Translations under genes and position numbers: made by a program
The notes under the pieces: generated by a model
The model's database searches: none
Seen by the model: the letters and a program-made list of their open reading frames with translations, nothing else
What the model was told of the DNA's origin: nothing
Shown here: piece by piece, positions 28,578 to 36,784 of the stretch
Layout of the letters: every line of letters begins with the position of its first letter
Position numbering within the stretch: position 1 is the stretch's first letter
DNA from: Flagellimonas lutaonensis
GTDB taxonomy: Bacteria; Bacteroidota; Bacteroidia; Flavobacteriales; Flavobacteriaceae
Reading direction: 5' to 3'
Length of the DNA: 64,000 nt
NCBI RefSeq assembly: GCF_000963865.1
Contig: NZ_CP011071.1
Coordinates: 872,501 to 936,500, forward strand

Positions 28578-29192
28578 ATGCAAGATGATATTTTCACCAA
28601 CTATGACCGAAATATTAAAAGAGTAAAAAACTTAGTTAAAGTTTATGATGTTATATCATCAAGTAAATCAGGTAGAAAAAAAGTTGTAGAAAGTGATATA
28701 TTGAGATCTGCCGCCGTCCTGTTGCACTCATCTTTTGAAGATTTTCTTAGAAGCATATTAATTTGGAAAGCTGGTTCTATAAAGAAAGAAGAGCTCGATA
28801 AAATTCCCTTAAAAGGGATTTCTAACAGTGGGCGACCATCAAAATTTTTATTAGGTGCTCTGAAAGACCATGAGGAAATTACGGTAAAAGAACTAATAAT
28901 TGCTTCGGTTATTGACTATTCTAAATTTAAGAGTTTTAGCAATATCGGAGAGGTAAAACAAGCTATTAATCTTTGTGGTTTCGAAATAACCGAAGGTATT
29001 GAAAAATATTCTTCAACTATTCAAAAACTTATCCAAAGAAGGCATAAAATTGTTCATGAAGCCGATAGATATGATAAACCAGGTAGCGGCAATCATAGAA
29101 TACGCTCTATTAGTAAGAAAAATATAAACAACTGGATGACTGCAATAGATATGATATTAAGAGAGCTGTTAAAGCAAATGAGATCTTCATAA
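28578..29192 (+). CDS. Solitary HEPN-domain protein (RiboL-PSP/MAE-type)
   Basis: The 204-residue all-alpha protein contains ILRSAAVLLHSSFEDFLRSI near the N-terminus and the HEPN active-site motif R-x4-H in IQRRHKIVHEADRY near residue 155. HEPN domains with this motif are metal-independent ribonucleases, common in toxin-antitoxin, abortive-infection and restriction systems. No antitoxin, MNT nucleotidyltransferase or helicase gene lies next to it; the flanking genes are VOC and SLC13. The coding sequence is visibly more AT-rich than the neighbours, with AAA/ATA/TTA-rich codon use, suggesting horizontal acquisition. ATG 28578 is preferred over 28545 because a promoter ends at 28547. Role in defence is inference. 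Confidence 0.7.
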   Translation: MQDDIFTNYDRNIKRVKNLVKVYDVISSSKSGRKKVVESDILRSAAVLLHSSFEDFLRSILIWKAGSIKKEELDKIPLKGISNSGRPSKFLLGALKDHEEITVKELIIASVIDYSKFKSFSNIGEVKQAINLCGFEITEGIEKYSSTIQKLIQRRHKIVHEADRYDKPGSGNHRIRSISKKNINNWMTAIDMILRELLKQMRSS

Positions 29193-29196
29193 GGAT

Positions 29197-30627
29197 ATGG
29201 AGCTGAGCAAAAAACTAGGACTTATATTGGGGCCTATTTTCTTTTTGGCCTGTACCTTCTTACCTATTGAACTGGTTTCACAAAAAGGAGATGCCGTAAT
29301 AGCTGTGGCCCTTTGGATGCTTATTTGGTGGATTACCGAAGCGGTTTCCATATCGGTCACCGCGCTTTTGCCATTGCTACTGTTTCCTATGCTGAAAATA
29401 TTGCCCATTGCAGAGGTGGGCGCCAACTATGGCAGTCCGATTATTTTCTTGTTCTTCGGCGGATTTGTATTGGCCCTGGCCCTTGAAAAAGTCAACCTAC
29501 ATCGAAGAATTGCCCTAAACATTATCCGATTGACCGGTACCACGCCCAATAAGGTGGTATTGGGCTTTATGATTGCTACGGCTGCTCTCAGTATGTGGAT
29601 CAGCAATACGGCCAGCACGGTGGTCATGTTGCCGATTGCACTGTCGGTTATAGGCCTTTTGATGGACGATGAGGACGGTTTTACCAAAAATGACCAAAAT
29701 TTTGCACTGAGCGTCATGCTCGGCATCGCTTTTTCTGCCAATGCCGGGGGCATTGCTACGGTAATCGGAACCCCTCCGAATTCAGTACTCATCGGCTTGT
29801 TGGAAAATGAATACAACATCGAGATATCGTTCTTAAAATGGATGACCATTGGCCTGCCCTTTGCCGCACTGATGATCGGCATCATCTATGTTGTGCTGGT
29901 CAAGTGGATGTTTCCAAACCGGGACCTAAAGTTCAACGCCTCAAAAGAGGTCATTGACCAAGAACTCAAAAAACTTGGCCCCACCTCGGGCAAAGAGAAA
30001 ATGGTGCTGGCCATTTTTGGGGTTACCGTATTTCTTTGGATTTTCAGGACGCTCATCAACTCCATATTTCCAGGCTTGGGGCTCTCAGACACCATGATCA
30101 GCATATTCGCCGCCATTGCCCTGTTCTCGGTTCCCTATAACATCAAAAAGGGTGATTTTATCATTCATTGGAAAGACACCTCAAGACTGGCCTGGGGCAT
30201 TCTGATTCTTTTTGGGGGTGGGCTGGCCCTTGCCAAGGGCATGTCGGTAAGCGGTATTGTCGACCTAGTGGCCGGGGGCATTGCCAACAGTGACATCAGT
30301 ATTCTTTTGACCGCCTCGTTGTTGATATTGTTGATGCTTTTTATGACCGAATTGATGAGCAATGTGGCCTTGGTGGCCGTTTTGGCCCCGGTAGTGGCGG
30401 GCATTGCCATTGGCCTTGGGGTGCCGATGCTATATTTGCTCATTCCCGTGACCATGGCAAGCAGTTGCGCCTTTATGTTGCCCATGGCCACACCACCCAA
30501 CGCCATTGTCTTTGCAAGTGGGTATGTTAAAGTGCCCCAAATGGCCCGTGTGGGGGTCGTGCTGAACCTGATTGCCGTGGTCATGTTGATTCTGATGTTC
30601 CAGTTTGTGATTCCGTTACTGTTCTAA
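29197..30627 (+). CDS. SLC13/DASS family sodium-coupled anion transporter
   Basis: The 476-residue inner-membrane protein has about 11-12 hydrophobic helices and the two DASS half-site motifs: MWISNTASTVVMLPIA (about 130-145) and MSNVALVAVLAPV with SCAFMLPMATPPNAIVFASG (about 385-450). DASS proteins import dicarboxylates, citrate, sulfate or related anions with sodium; the exact substrate cannot be told. ATG 29197 lies 4 bp after the HEPN stop, so the HEPN promoter may read through. A strong hairpin follows at 30650-30665. Confidence 0.9.
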   Translation: MELSKKLGLILGPIFFLACTFLPIELVSQKGDAVIAVALWMLIWWITEAVSISVTALLPLLLFPMLKILPIAEVGANYGSPIIFLFFGGFVLALALEKVNLHRRIALNIIRLTGTTPNKVVLGFMIATAALSMWISNTASTVVMLPIALSVIGLLMDDEDGFTKNDQNFALSVMLGIAFSANAGGIATVIGTPPNSVLIGLLENEYNIEISFLKWMTIGLPFAALMIGIIYVVLVKWMFPNRDLKFNASKEVIDQELKKLGPTSGKEKMVLAIFGVTVFLWIFRTLINSIFPGLGLSDTMISIFAAIALFSVPYNIKKGDFIIHWKDTSRLAWGILILFGGGLALAKGMSVSGIVDLVAGGIANSDISILLTASLLILLMLFMTELMSNVALVAVLAPVVAGIAIGLGVPMLYLLIPVTMASSCAFMLPMATPPNAIVFASGYVKVPQMARVGVVLNLIAVVMLILMFQFVIPLLF

Positions 30628-30642
30628 AAAACCAAAGACCAC

Positions 30643-30665
30643 AAAAAAAGGCGCCATGGGGCGCC
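30643..30665 (-). terminator. Rho-independent terminator of the LRR gene
   Basis: On the minus strand GGCGCC, loop CCAT, GGCGCC is followed by seven T (complement of 30643-30649). It lies just after the stop of the LRR gene and may also stop the converging SLC13 transcript. Confidence 0.8.
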
Positions 30666-30693
30666 CTTTCACAATATTGTCTGGCTGCGGTTC

Positions 30694-31281
30694 TTATTCA
30701 ATATCCTCAAACTCAAGGTTCGCCAACCGCACATTTTGCGACTTTGGGTCTAACAGCTGCAAATGTTTGAATTCGGTATTCATGTCAAAATGCGCCAACT
30801 GGTATTTCTTTATTTCCTCTAGACCATCGAAATCATCAAATTGGTTGTTTGACAATTGTAGGGATTTCAGTTTCGTGAGTTTCGAAAAACCACGTGGAAT
30901 TCTTCCCGATAGGTTGTTGTTCGCAACATTGAGGGTATAGAGTTGGGCCATTCTGCCAATACCGCCAGGTATACGGCCCGTTAACTTATTTCCAGAAAGG
31001 TCTAGGTGCTTCAAATGCTTTAAATTGACCAATGTCAGCGGTATTTTGCCGTCCAAATTGTTGTTTGAGAGGTCTAGCCCCACTACATGGCCATCTTTTA
31101 TGGTCACTCCTTTCCAAGTGGTCATGGGGGCATTCATGTCCCAAGTCTCTGTCCAACTGTGGCCTTTTGTGTTACGGTATACTTCTACGAGTGCCACAAA
31201 TTCCCTATAGGTCTGGGCGGTTAGCGAACTCGTAAAAACATAGAGAAATACAAGTAGGAAGGCAGTTTTTTTAGGTTTCAT
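30694..31281 (-). CDS. Secreted leucine-rich repeat protein
   Basis: The 195-residue product starts at ATG 31281 with a signal peptide (MKPKKTAFLLVFLYVFTSS, cleavage after LTAQ). A capping segment follows (about 22-60, including NTKGHSWTETWDMNAPMTTW), typical of plant-like LRR proteins. Four to five 23-24-residue LRRs come next (VVGLDLSNNNLDGKIPLTL, LKHLDLSGNKLTGRIPGGI, LYTLNVANNNLSGRIPRGF, LKSLQLSNNQFDDFDGLEE), and the protein ends without a sorting domain or lipobox. Likely a soluble protein-binding module in the periplasm or outside. The longer frame to 31410 lacks a signal peptide and is rejected. Confidence 0.8.
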   Translation of the reverse strand: MKPKKTAFLLVFLYVFTSSLTAQTYREFVALVEVYRNTKGHSWTETWDMNAPMTTWKGVTIKDGHVVGLDLSNNNLDGKIPLTLVNLKHLKHLDLSGNKLTGRIPGGIGRMAQLYTLNVANNNLSGRIPRGFSKLTKLKSLQLSNNQFDDFDGLEEIKKYQLAHFDMNTEFKHLQLLDPKSQNVRLANLEFEDIE

Positions 31282-31454
31282 AGCCTTTGATTTGGTGGAT
31301 ATTCCCAAAAATGACATATTTAGACCACCCCGGCAATTTTTTGTTGTAAACGTCTCGTTTTGAGTGGTAAAAAAAATTCCGCCCAAAAACCAATTTGGAC
31401 GAAATTTCACTAAACTAACTAACTCAACTAACCAACTGCCCTGTTGTAGGGAAC

Positions 31455-31760
31455 TTATTTTTTATACGGGTCAAAACCCTCTGGAAGGTATTCTGAGGTA
31501 TCAAACCCCAGCTCTACTTGCTCGTCTTCGATATAGTTCAAAGATTTTACCGAAACCTTGCCAACATAAGGGTTAAAGTCTTCTGGCAGATACTTGGCCG
31601 TTTCAAAGCCCAATTCGATATCGCCTGAAGTTTCGATAAATTCAATGGAATGGATATCAAAATGCATGGCCACACTTTCTGTGGTCGGTGACTTGGCGCC
31701 TATTAGCGGCAAGAACATGGCTGCAATGAACAGCGTAGCAAAATATTCTTTGACTTTCAT
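31455..31760 (-). CDS. Secreted YLPEGFDPY-repeat protein, two repeats
   Basis: The 101-residue product has a signal peptide (MKVKEYFATLFIAAMFLPLI, cleavage near GAKS) and two copies of an approximately 35-residue acidic repeat: SIEFIET..DIELGFETAKY with LPEDFNPYVGK, then SLNYIEDEQVELGFDTSEY with LPEGFDPYKK. The conserved core is ELGFDTxxYLPExFDPY. The same repeat, four copies, makes up the neighbouring gene at 32076-32708. I do not recognise a named domain family. Repeated acidic and aromatic positions could suit metal or surface binding, but this is speculation. A -7 element lies at 31783-31790. Confidence 0.75.
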   Translation of the reverse strand: MKVKEYFATLFIAAMFLPLIGAKSPTTESVAMHFDIHSIEFIETSGDIELGFETAKYLPEDFNPYVGKVSVKSLNYIEDEQVELGFDTSEYLPEGFDPYKK

Positions 31761-31782
31761 AGCTCATTTTTTGATTATGGTA

Positions 31783-31790
31783 CAAAGGTA
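31783..31790 (-). promoter_or_regulatory. -7 element of the two-repeat protein gene
   Basis: TACCTTTG on the minus strand matches TAnnTTTG and lies 22 bp before ATG 31760. A -33 TTTG at consensus spacing was not found. Confidence 0.4.
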
Positions 31791-32010
31791 AAACCATGAA
31801 AAACAACATTTAGTATGTTTTGCACTTGCTTAACAATGGCCCAGAATGCCTGTAAGAATTTAATTGCTAAAATTTTATTTGCAGGGATACCGACTTGGTA
31901 GATCTAGTTGCGTGAAATTGCGGATCCCGCAGTTTTTGATGGTTTTTGTTGCCAGGTGCACTTTGTCGATTTTTCTGTTACTTTTTTGTTAACAGCTTCA
32001 CACAAAGGGA
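31791..32010. other. Intergenic stretch, no gene seen
   Basis: AT-rich DNA between the two YLPEGFDPY-repeat genes. No open frame with protein-like composition and no tRNA-like fold were seen. It should hold upstream promoter sequence of the 31455 gene. The far end carries the hairpin at 32011-32033. Confidence 0.5.
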
Positions 32011-32033
32011 AATCCCGGCGTTTTGCCGGGATT
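32011..32033 (-). terminator. Hairpin after the four-repeat protein gene
   Basis: A 9-bp perfect stem, AATCCCGGC with GCCGGGATT around a 5-nt loop, lies 43 bp past the stop of the 32076 gene. The following tract on the minus strand (TCCCTTTG) is only weakly U-rich. Confidence 0.55.
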
Positions 32034-32075
32034 CATCAACTAACTAACTCAAAAAATTGATAAAATGAAAACATC

Positions 32076-32708
32076 CTACCTAGCTTGACCCTCAAAGGGA
32101 TCAAAGTTTTCAGGAAGATAGCTCGTGGGATCAAAGCCCAGATCTATTTCTTCCTCTGCTTCGATATACTCGATAGCATTCAAATCGAAGGTTTTCTCAT
32201 AAGGGTCGAACCCCTCGGGAAGGTATTTTGTGGTGTCAAAACCCAAATCCACTTCCTCGTCCTCTATATAATTTATCGAATTGATGGATACTTCGCCGGC
32301 ATAGGGGTCAAAACCTTCCGGCAGATAATCTGCAGTGTCGAAACCAAGGTCGGCCGTGTTATCTTCTTCGATATATATGATGGAGTTCAAATCAAAATAG
32401 GTCTCGTAGGGGTCAAAACCCTCAGGAAGATAGTCGGTGGTATCAAAACCGAGGTCGACTTCATTCTCATCCTCTACATAGGCTATTTCGTCCAATTTCA
32501 AATCGGCGGGCTCCTCAACCGAAAATCTCACGATGTACAACGGAGCATCTTTTTCTACATCGACCTCTTCAAAGGCCATGTAATGGTTCGCAAATGTACG
32601 CGTCATCTCCGTGCTTGTGCGTATCACGGGTACCGTACTTTCTTGTGGTGCTGCTTCGGGGCTACTACTTAATAGTGCGCATCCGAAAATTACTAATAAC
32701 TTGTTCAT
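32076..32708 (-). CDS. Secreted YLPEGFDPY-repeat protein, four repeats
   Basis: The 210-residue product has a short signal sequence (MNKLLVIFGCALLSS; Cys10 could be a non-canonical lipobox). A spacer of about 50 residues follows, then four tandem repeats of about 35 residues (about 69-210). Each runs as an I.YIEDE acidic strand, DLGFDTxxYLPEGFDPY, and a 3-5-residue turn. The core DLGFDTTDYLPEGFDPY is nearly invariant in three copies; the last reads YLPENFDPF. The acidic residues give a very low predicted pI. It is the longer relative of the 31455-31760 product on the same strand. Family and function not recognised; it looks like a structural or binding repeat outside the inner membrane. Confidence 0.75.
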   Translation of the reverse strand: MNKLLVIFGCALLSSSPEAAPQESTVPVIRTSTEMTRTFANHYMAFEEVDVEKDAPLYIVRFSVEEPADLKLDEIAYVEDENEVDLGFDTTDYLPEGFDPYETYFDLNSIIYIEEDNTADLGFDTADYLPEGFDPYAGEVSINSINYIEDEEVDLGFDTTKYLPEGFDPYEKTFDLNAIEYIEAEEEIDLGFDPTSYLPENFDPFEGQAR

Positions 32709-32976
32709 TTTTTGATTGATTTGATGATTGATATCTATGCTTATAAGACTGGCACGGTTGTGAATTGTTACAGCATTTTGCCTTTTTTAACAAAAGTTCA
32801 ATTCTCTCTGAACCCAAGTATAGTGGGCGATTCACGCCGAAGCATCAGTAAAACGCAGGAATGCCAGAGGTTGCTATTTGTCGGGAAAGAGTTTCGTATT
32901 AATATTTTTTTAACACTTCTTTCGTGCAATTTTTTGGTTCTTTATAGAATTCGTAATATCCAAACCTCATAGTAAA

Positions 32977-35484
32977 ATGCTTCAAAGACAGCTTACGAAA
33001 ATGCTGTTGCTATTTTTTCTGTTGGCAGCTTTTCATCCCTCAAATGCACAACTCTTCAAAAAAAAGGAAAAGAACACCCAAAAGACCTCCGATTCCAAAT
33101 CAAAGAAAGACGATAATATAAAGCCCTATGACAAGGTAATCACCAAAGATGCTAAGTCAGATGACGGTCTTTTTACCGTTCATACGGTAGATGACAAACA
33201 TTATTATGAGATACCCGATTCGCTCTTTAATCGAGAGATGTTGATGGTAAGCCGTATCTCAAAGACCGCCACGGGCATCGGCTTCGGGGGCGGTAAGATC
33301 AATACCAAAGTGCTTCGTTGGCAGAAAAAACCGAAAAAGGTGCTGCTTCGCGTGGTTTCATATGGCAATTATGCCGCAGACTCGTTGCCCATTCACGAGG
33401 CGGTGGTAAACTCGAATTTCGAGCCGGTTCTTTTTTCGTTCGACATCAAGGCCTTTAACAAAAAAGATTCGTTGAACCCGGCCACGGTAATCGAAGTAGA
33501 TCCCATGTTCACGAAAGATGTTAATGCACTGGGCATGCCCGATCGGTTCAGGGATCGCTATAAGATTAGCCGATTGGATGGCGACCGCAGCTTTATTGAA
33601 TCCATCAAAAGCTATCCGCTGAACATCGAGGCCCGCCATGTAAAGACCTATATGGCCAAGAAACCGCCCAGTAACCAAAGTTTGGGTTCTATTTCTGTAG
33701 AAATCAACAATTCGATGATCTTGCTTCCCGAAGAACCCATGAAACGTCGTTATTTCGATGAGCGCGTTGGGTGGTTTGCGCGCGGACAGGTAGATTATGG
33801 CCTTGAGGCCCAAAAAAGCAAAACGGTCACCTATTTGGATAGATGGCGACTTGAGGTCAAAGATGAGGACATTGCCAAGTTCAAAGCCGGTGAATTGGTA
33901 GAACCCAAAAAACCGATTGTTTATTATATAGACCGGGCCACACCAGAAAAATGGAGGCCCTATATAAAACAAGGTATCGAAGATTGGCAGGTGGCCTTTG
34001 AGGCCGCCGGGTTCAAAAATGCCATTATCGCCAAAGACCCGCCCTCGCCGGAAGAAGACCCAGAGTGGTCGCCAGAAGATGTGCGTTATTCGGTGGTGCG
34101 TTATTTGGCCTCACCCATACCCAATGCCAATGGCCCGCACGTAAGCGACCCTCGCAGTGGTGAAATTCTGGAATCGGATATCAACTGGTATCACAATGTC
34201 ATGACCCTGCTGCGCAACTGGTTCTTTGTGCAGACGGCTGCCATCAACAAAGAGGCACGGGGCACCGAGTTCAAAGATGAGATCATGGGTCGATTGATAC
34301 GGTTCGTATCGGCTCATGAAGTGGGGCACACATTGGGGCTTCCGCACAACATGGGCAGCAGCGTGGCCTATCCCGTAGATTCGTTGCGTTCCGTTACTTT
34401 TACCAAGAAATACGGTACGGCACCCTCCATTATGGACTATGCCCGTTTTAACTATGTGGCGCAACCAGAAGATGGCGATGTGGCCCTGATGCCCAATATA
34501 GGGGTCTACGACAAGTATGCCATTCGTTGGGGGTATCGCCCCATCTTGGATGTCTCGGCCGAAGATGAAAAACCCATATTGAACCAATGGATACTCGAAC
34601 ATGCCGATGACCCCATGTACCGTTTTGGCCACCAACAGGTAGGCGATGTGGTAGACCCCAGCTCACAGACCGAAGATTTGGGAGACGATGCGGTAAAGGC
34701 AAGCGAATACGGTATCGCCAATCTGAAAAGAATTATGCCCAACCTGATGGAATGGACCACTGAAGAAGGGAAAAACTATGATGACCTTGAGACCATGTAC
34801 GGGCAGGTCGTCAATCAGTTTAGAAGGTATATGGGGCATGTGTCGAACAATATCGGCGGGGTCTACGAATACCATAAGACCGCCGACCAAGAAGGTGCCG
34901 TCTATACCCATGTGCCCAAGCAGCGCCAACAGAACAGTTTGGCCTTTTTACAAGATCAGTTGTTCGCGACACCCGAATGGCTCATCGACCAGAACATCTT
35001 CAACAAGGTACAGTATTCTGGCTCTGTGGAACGCATTAGGGCCCTGCAGGTGCGCACTCTAGACAACCTTTTGCATTTGGGCAAGATGGCCCGTATGATC
35101 GAAAACGAGGCGGCCAATGGTGACGAAGCCTACAAATTGGTAGATATGATGCGTGACCTTCGCCGTGGGCTTTGGTCTGAAACCCGTTCGGGCAAAAAGA
35201 TAGACACCTATCGCAGAAACCTTCAAAAGGCACATATCGATCGGCTGGCCTATCTGATGACCGCTGAGAACCAAAATAAGAAACCGGCTTTCGGGGGCTA
35301 CCAAAAATCAACGGTGGTCAATACCAGCCAGTCAGACATCCGTTCGGTGGCCAGGGCTGAGCTCAACAATTTGAAACGCGATATCAGGGGCGGTCTTTCC
35401 CGTATTTCTGATACCATGAGCCGCTACCACTTGCAAGATGCCTTGGAACGAATCGATGTGATATTGGAGGCCAAAAAATCATAG
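32977..35484 (+). CDS. Secreted zinc-dependent met-zincin metalloprotease
   Basis: The 835-residue protein has a signal peptide (cleavage after SNAQ, about 24), a Lys-rich linker, DUF5118/DUF5117-like regions (about 50-350), and a catalytic domain with HEVGHTLGLPH (about 447-457) followed by the Met-turn SIMDYARFNYVAQPED (about 485). These features define the Bacteroidota zinc-dependent metalloproteases related to metzincins. It probably degrades proteins in the periplasm or outside. ATG 32977 is well placed for the signal peptide. A strong hairpin follows at 35518. Confidence 0.92.
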   Translation: MLQRQLTKMLLLFFLLAAFHPSNAQLFKKKEKNTQKTSDSKSKKDDNIKPYDKVITKDAKSDDGLFTVHTVDDKHYYEIPDSLFNREMLMVSRISKTATGIGFGGGKINTKVLRWQKKPKKVLLRVVSYGNYAADSLPIHEAVVNSNFEPVLFSFDIKAFNKKDSLNPATVIEVDPMFTKDVNALGMPDRFRDRYKISRLDGDRSFIESIKSYPLNIEARHVKTYMAKKPPSNQSLGSISVEINNSMILLPEEPMKRRYFDERVGWFARGQVDYGLEAQKSKTVTYLDRWRLEVKDEDIAKFKAGELVEPKKPIVYYIDRATPEKWRPYIKQGIEDWQVAFEAAGFKNAIIAKDPPSPEEDPEWSPEDVRYSVVRYLASPIPNANGPHVSDPRSGEILESDINWYHNVMTLLRNWFFVQTAAINKEARGTEFKDEIMGRLIRFVSAHEVGHTLGLPHNMGSSVAYPVDSLRSVTFTKKYGTAPSIMDYARFNYVAQPEDGDVALMPNIGVYDKYAIRWGYRPILDVSAEDEKPILNQWILEHADDPMYRFGHQQVGDVVDPSSQTEDLGDDAVKASEYGIANLKRIMPNLMEWTTEEGKNYDDLETMYGQVVNQFRRYMGHVSNNIGGVYEYHKTADQEGAVYTHVPKQRQQNSLAFLQDQLFATPEWLIDQNIFNKVQYSGSVERIRALQVRTLDNLLHLGKMARMIENEAANGDEAYKLVDMMRDLRRGLWSETRSGKKIDTYRRNLQKAHIDRLAYLMTAENQNKKPAFGGYQKSTVVNTSQSDIRSVARAELNNLKRDIRGGLSRISDTMSRYHLQDALERIDVILEAKKS

Positions 35485-35517
35485 TAAACCCTACTTGTAC
35501 AAAAATTCGATGAACTG

Positions 35518-35554
35518 CACGCTGGTTTTATACAAACCGGCGTGTGTGTTTTTC
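35518..35554 (+). terminator. Rho-independent terminator of the metalloprotease gene
   Basis: An 11-bp stem (CACGCTGGTTT with AAACCGGCGTG, one G-U pair), loop TATAC, then TGTGTTTTT. It lies 34 bp after the stop. Confidence 0.8.
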
Positions 35555-35663
35555 ACACCTCAGCTTTTTAGGTTTTCACATCAATAGAGGGGCGTTTCAC
35601 AACATATGGCAAAAACGCTTTTTTTGATTGCGTACTTTAGTAATCCCAAATCATTTGAACATT

Positions 35664-35858
35664 ATGAAGACCTACAAAATCAAAAGTCTTATCTATTTCA
35701 GCTGTTTTTTAATGGCTTCCTTTCTGTATTATGGCATGGAGCAGTACGATCGATTCAATGAAGAATTGATTGCCTCGCAGACCACCGATGTCGAACTAGA
35801 AGAGTTACAACCTTCAGAATCGCTCCACGATTCAAAAGATTTGGCACAGAACCCATAA
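35664..35858 (+). CDS. Small single-pass membrane protein
   Basis: The 64-residue product from ATG 35664 has a basic start (MKTYKIK), one hydrophobic helix (SLIYFSCFLMASFLYYGM, about 8-25) and an acidic tail (LEELQPSESLHDSKDLAQNP). The N-terminal extension from TTG 35628 is not protein-like. It could be a membrane-anchored small protein or an exported peptide. No family recognised. Confidence 0.5.
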   Translation: MKTYKIKSLIYFSCFLMASFLYYGMEQYDRFNEELIASQTTDVELEELQPSESLHDSKDLAQNP

Positions 35859-35973
35859 CAGGTTCAAGCGGGTCTCTTTCCTATTTCTGTTAAAAGCGTC
35901 ACAAACTTTTTTTTCGGTTTAAACCTCTGCCGGCGAATACCGTCATAGTTGCAGAAACAATAAAATTTAAACC

Positions 35974-36417
35974 ATGAGAAAAGTTTTGATTGCCATGGCC
36001 CTTTTGGCCGGATTGACAGGATTTGCCCAACGGCATGGGCACCAAAAGCACCCAGGTTTGGTGTTGAAAGACATGACCCCAGAGCAGGTGGCCACCCTAC
36101 AGACCAAGAAGATGGCCCTTGCGCTCGACCTTACAGAAGAGCAACAGCAACTTGTAATGGAAATACAACTGCAAGAAGCTGCGCAACGAAAGAAGAAAAT
36201 GGATGAACGCATTTCTAAAAGAGAACAAGGCGAACGCCAAAAACCCAGTGCCGACGAACACTTTGAAATGGCCAACGCCCGATTGGAAAAACAACTGGCA
36301 CACCAGGTCAAAATGAAGGAAATATTGACGGATGAGCAATACCGACAATGGAAAAGGATAAATCATCGAAGACACCACGACAAAAAGAGAATGGAGATGG
36401 GCAGTAGTAGAGGTTAG
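35974..36417 (+). CDS. Periplasmic Spy/CpxP-like LTxxQ protein
   Basis: The 147-residue product has a signal peptide (cleavage near 18, after GFAQ), then a His/Lys-rich start (RHGHQKHPG) and an all-helical body with two LTxxQ-type motifs (MTPEQVATLQ with LDLTEEQQQ, and LTDEQYRQW). It ends in a His/Arg/Lys-rich tail (NHRRHHDKKRMEMG). Spy/CpxP relatives act as periplasmic chaperones or stress sensors; the His-rich ends may bind metal. A terminator follows at 36442. Confidence 0.75.
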   Translation: MRKVLIAMALLAGLTGFAQRHGHQKHPGLVLKDMTPEQVATLQTKKMALALDLTEEQQQLVMEIQLQEAAQRKKKMDERISKREQGERQKPSADEHFEMANARLEKQLAHQVKMKEILTDEQYRQWKRINHRRHHDKKRMEMGSSRG

Positions 36418-36441
36418 TGTTTTTTGTTGATTTTGTAAGGG

Positions 36442-36486
36442 CCCCCACTTCTGATGCCATCAGAATGCTGGGGGTTCTTCTGTTTT
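36442..36486 (+). terminator. Rho-independent terminator of the Spy-like gene
   Basis: Compound hairpin: CCCCCA pairs with TGGGGG, enclosing a nearly perfect inner stem TTCTGATG/CATCAGAA, followed by TTCTTCTGTTTT. Confidence 0.75.
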
Positions 36487-36615
36487 AAGACCTACCCGAC
36501 CATACCACTTATCGAGAAAAGCTATCTTTTTACCGAGTCGTACGACTTATGGCCCTAGCCCCAGCGTACATCTTATAGAGCTATTCAGGTTTGTGTTTTT
36601 GCTAGAACAAAAAAC

Positions 36616-36728
36616 CGTCAGTTCGAGTTTTTCACCAAAATGAAAAGTATCGAGAACAAGGTTTTTTGATGAAAAATGCTGATTCTCGATACATCCCAAC
36701 GTTTACAGTCGGGACACTCGAATTGACG
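36616..36728. repeat. Nested palindromic interspersed repeat
   Basis: Outer arms CGTCAGTTCGAGT (36616-36628) and ACTCGAATTGACG (36716-36728) pair with one mismatch. Inner arms GTATCGAGAA (36647-36656) and TTCTCGATAC (36683-36692) pair perfectly. The words TTCTCGATAC and ACTCGAA-TTGACG are of the type that recur between genes in flavobacterial genomes. The rest of the 36487-36784 gap holds nothing recognisable apart from upstream DNA of the SH3 gene. Confidence 0.75.
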
Positions 36729-36784
36729 AATTTTTTCAAAACGCACACTGCATAACATTAATTTATAATCTTAATTCTATTATC

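Noticed and set aside
32712-32972. 86-residue plus-strand frame upstream of the metalloprotease gene
   Set aside because: Mixed composition, no start context or family pattern; overlaps the upstream region of the divergent repeat-protein gene.
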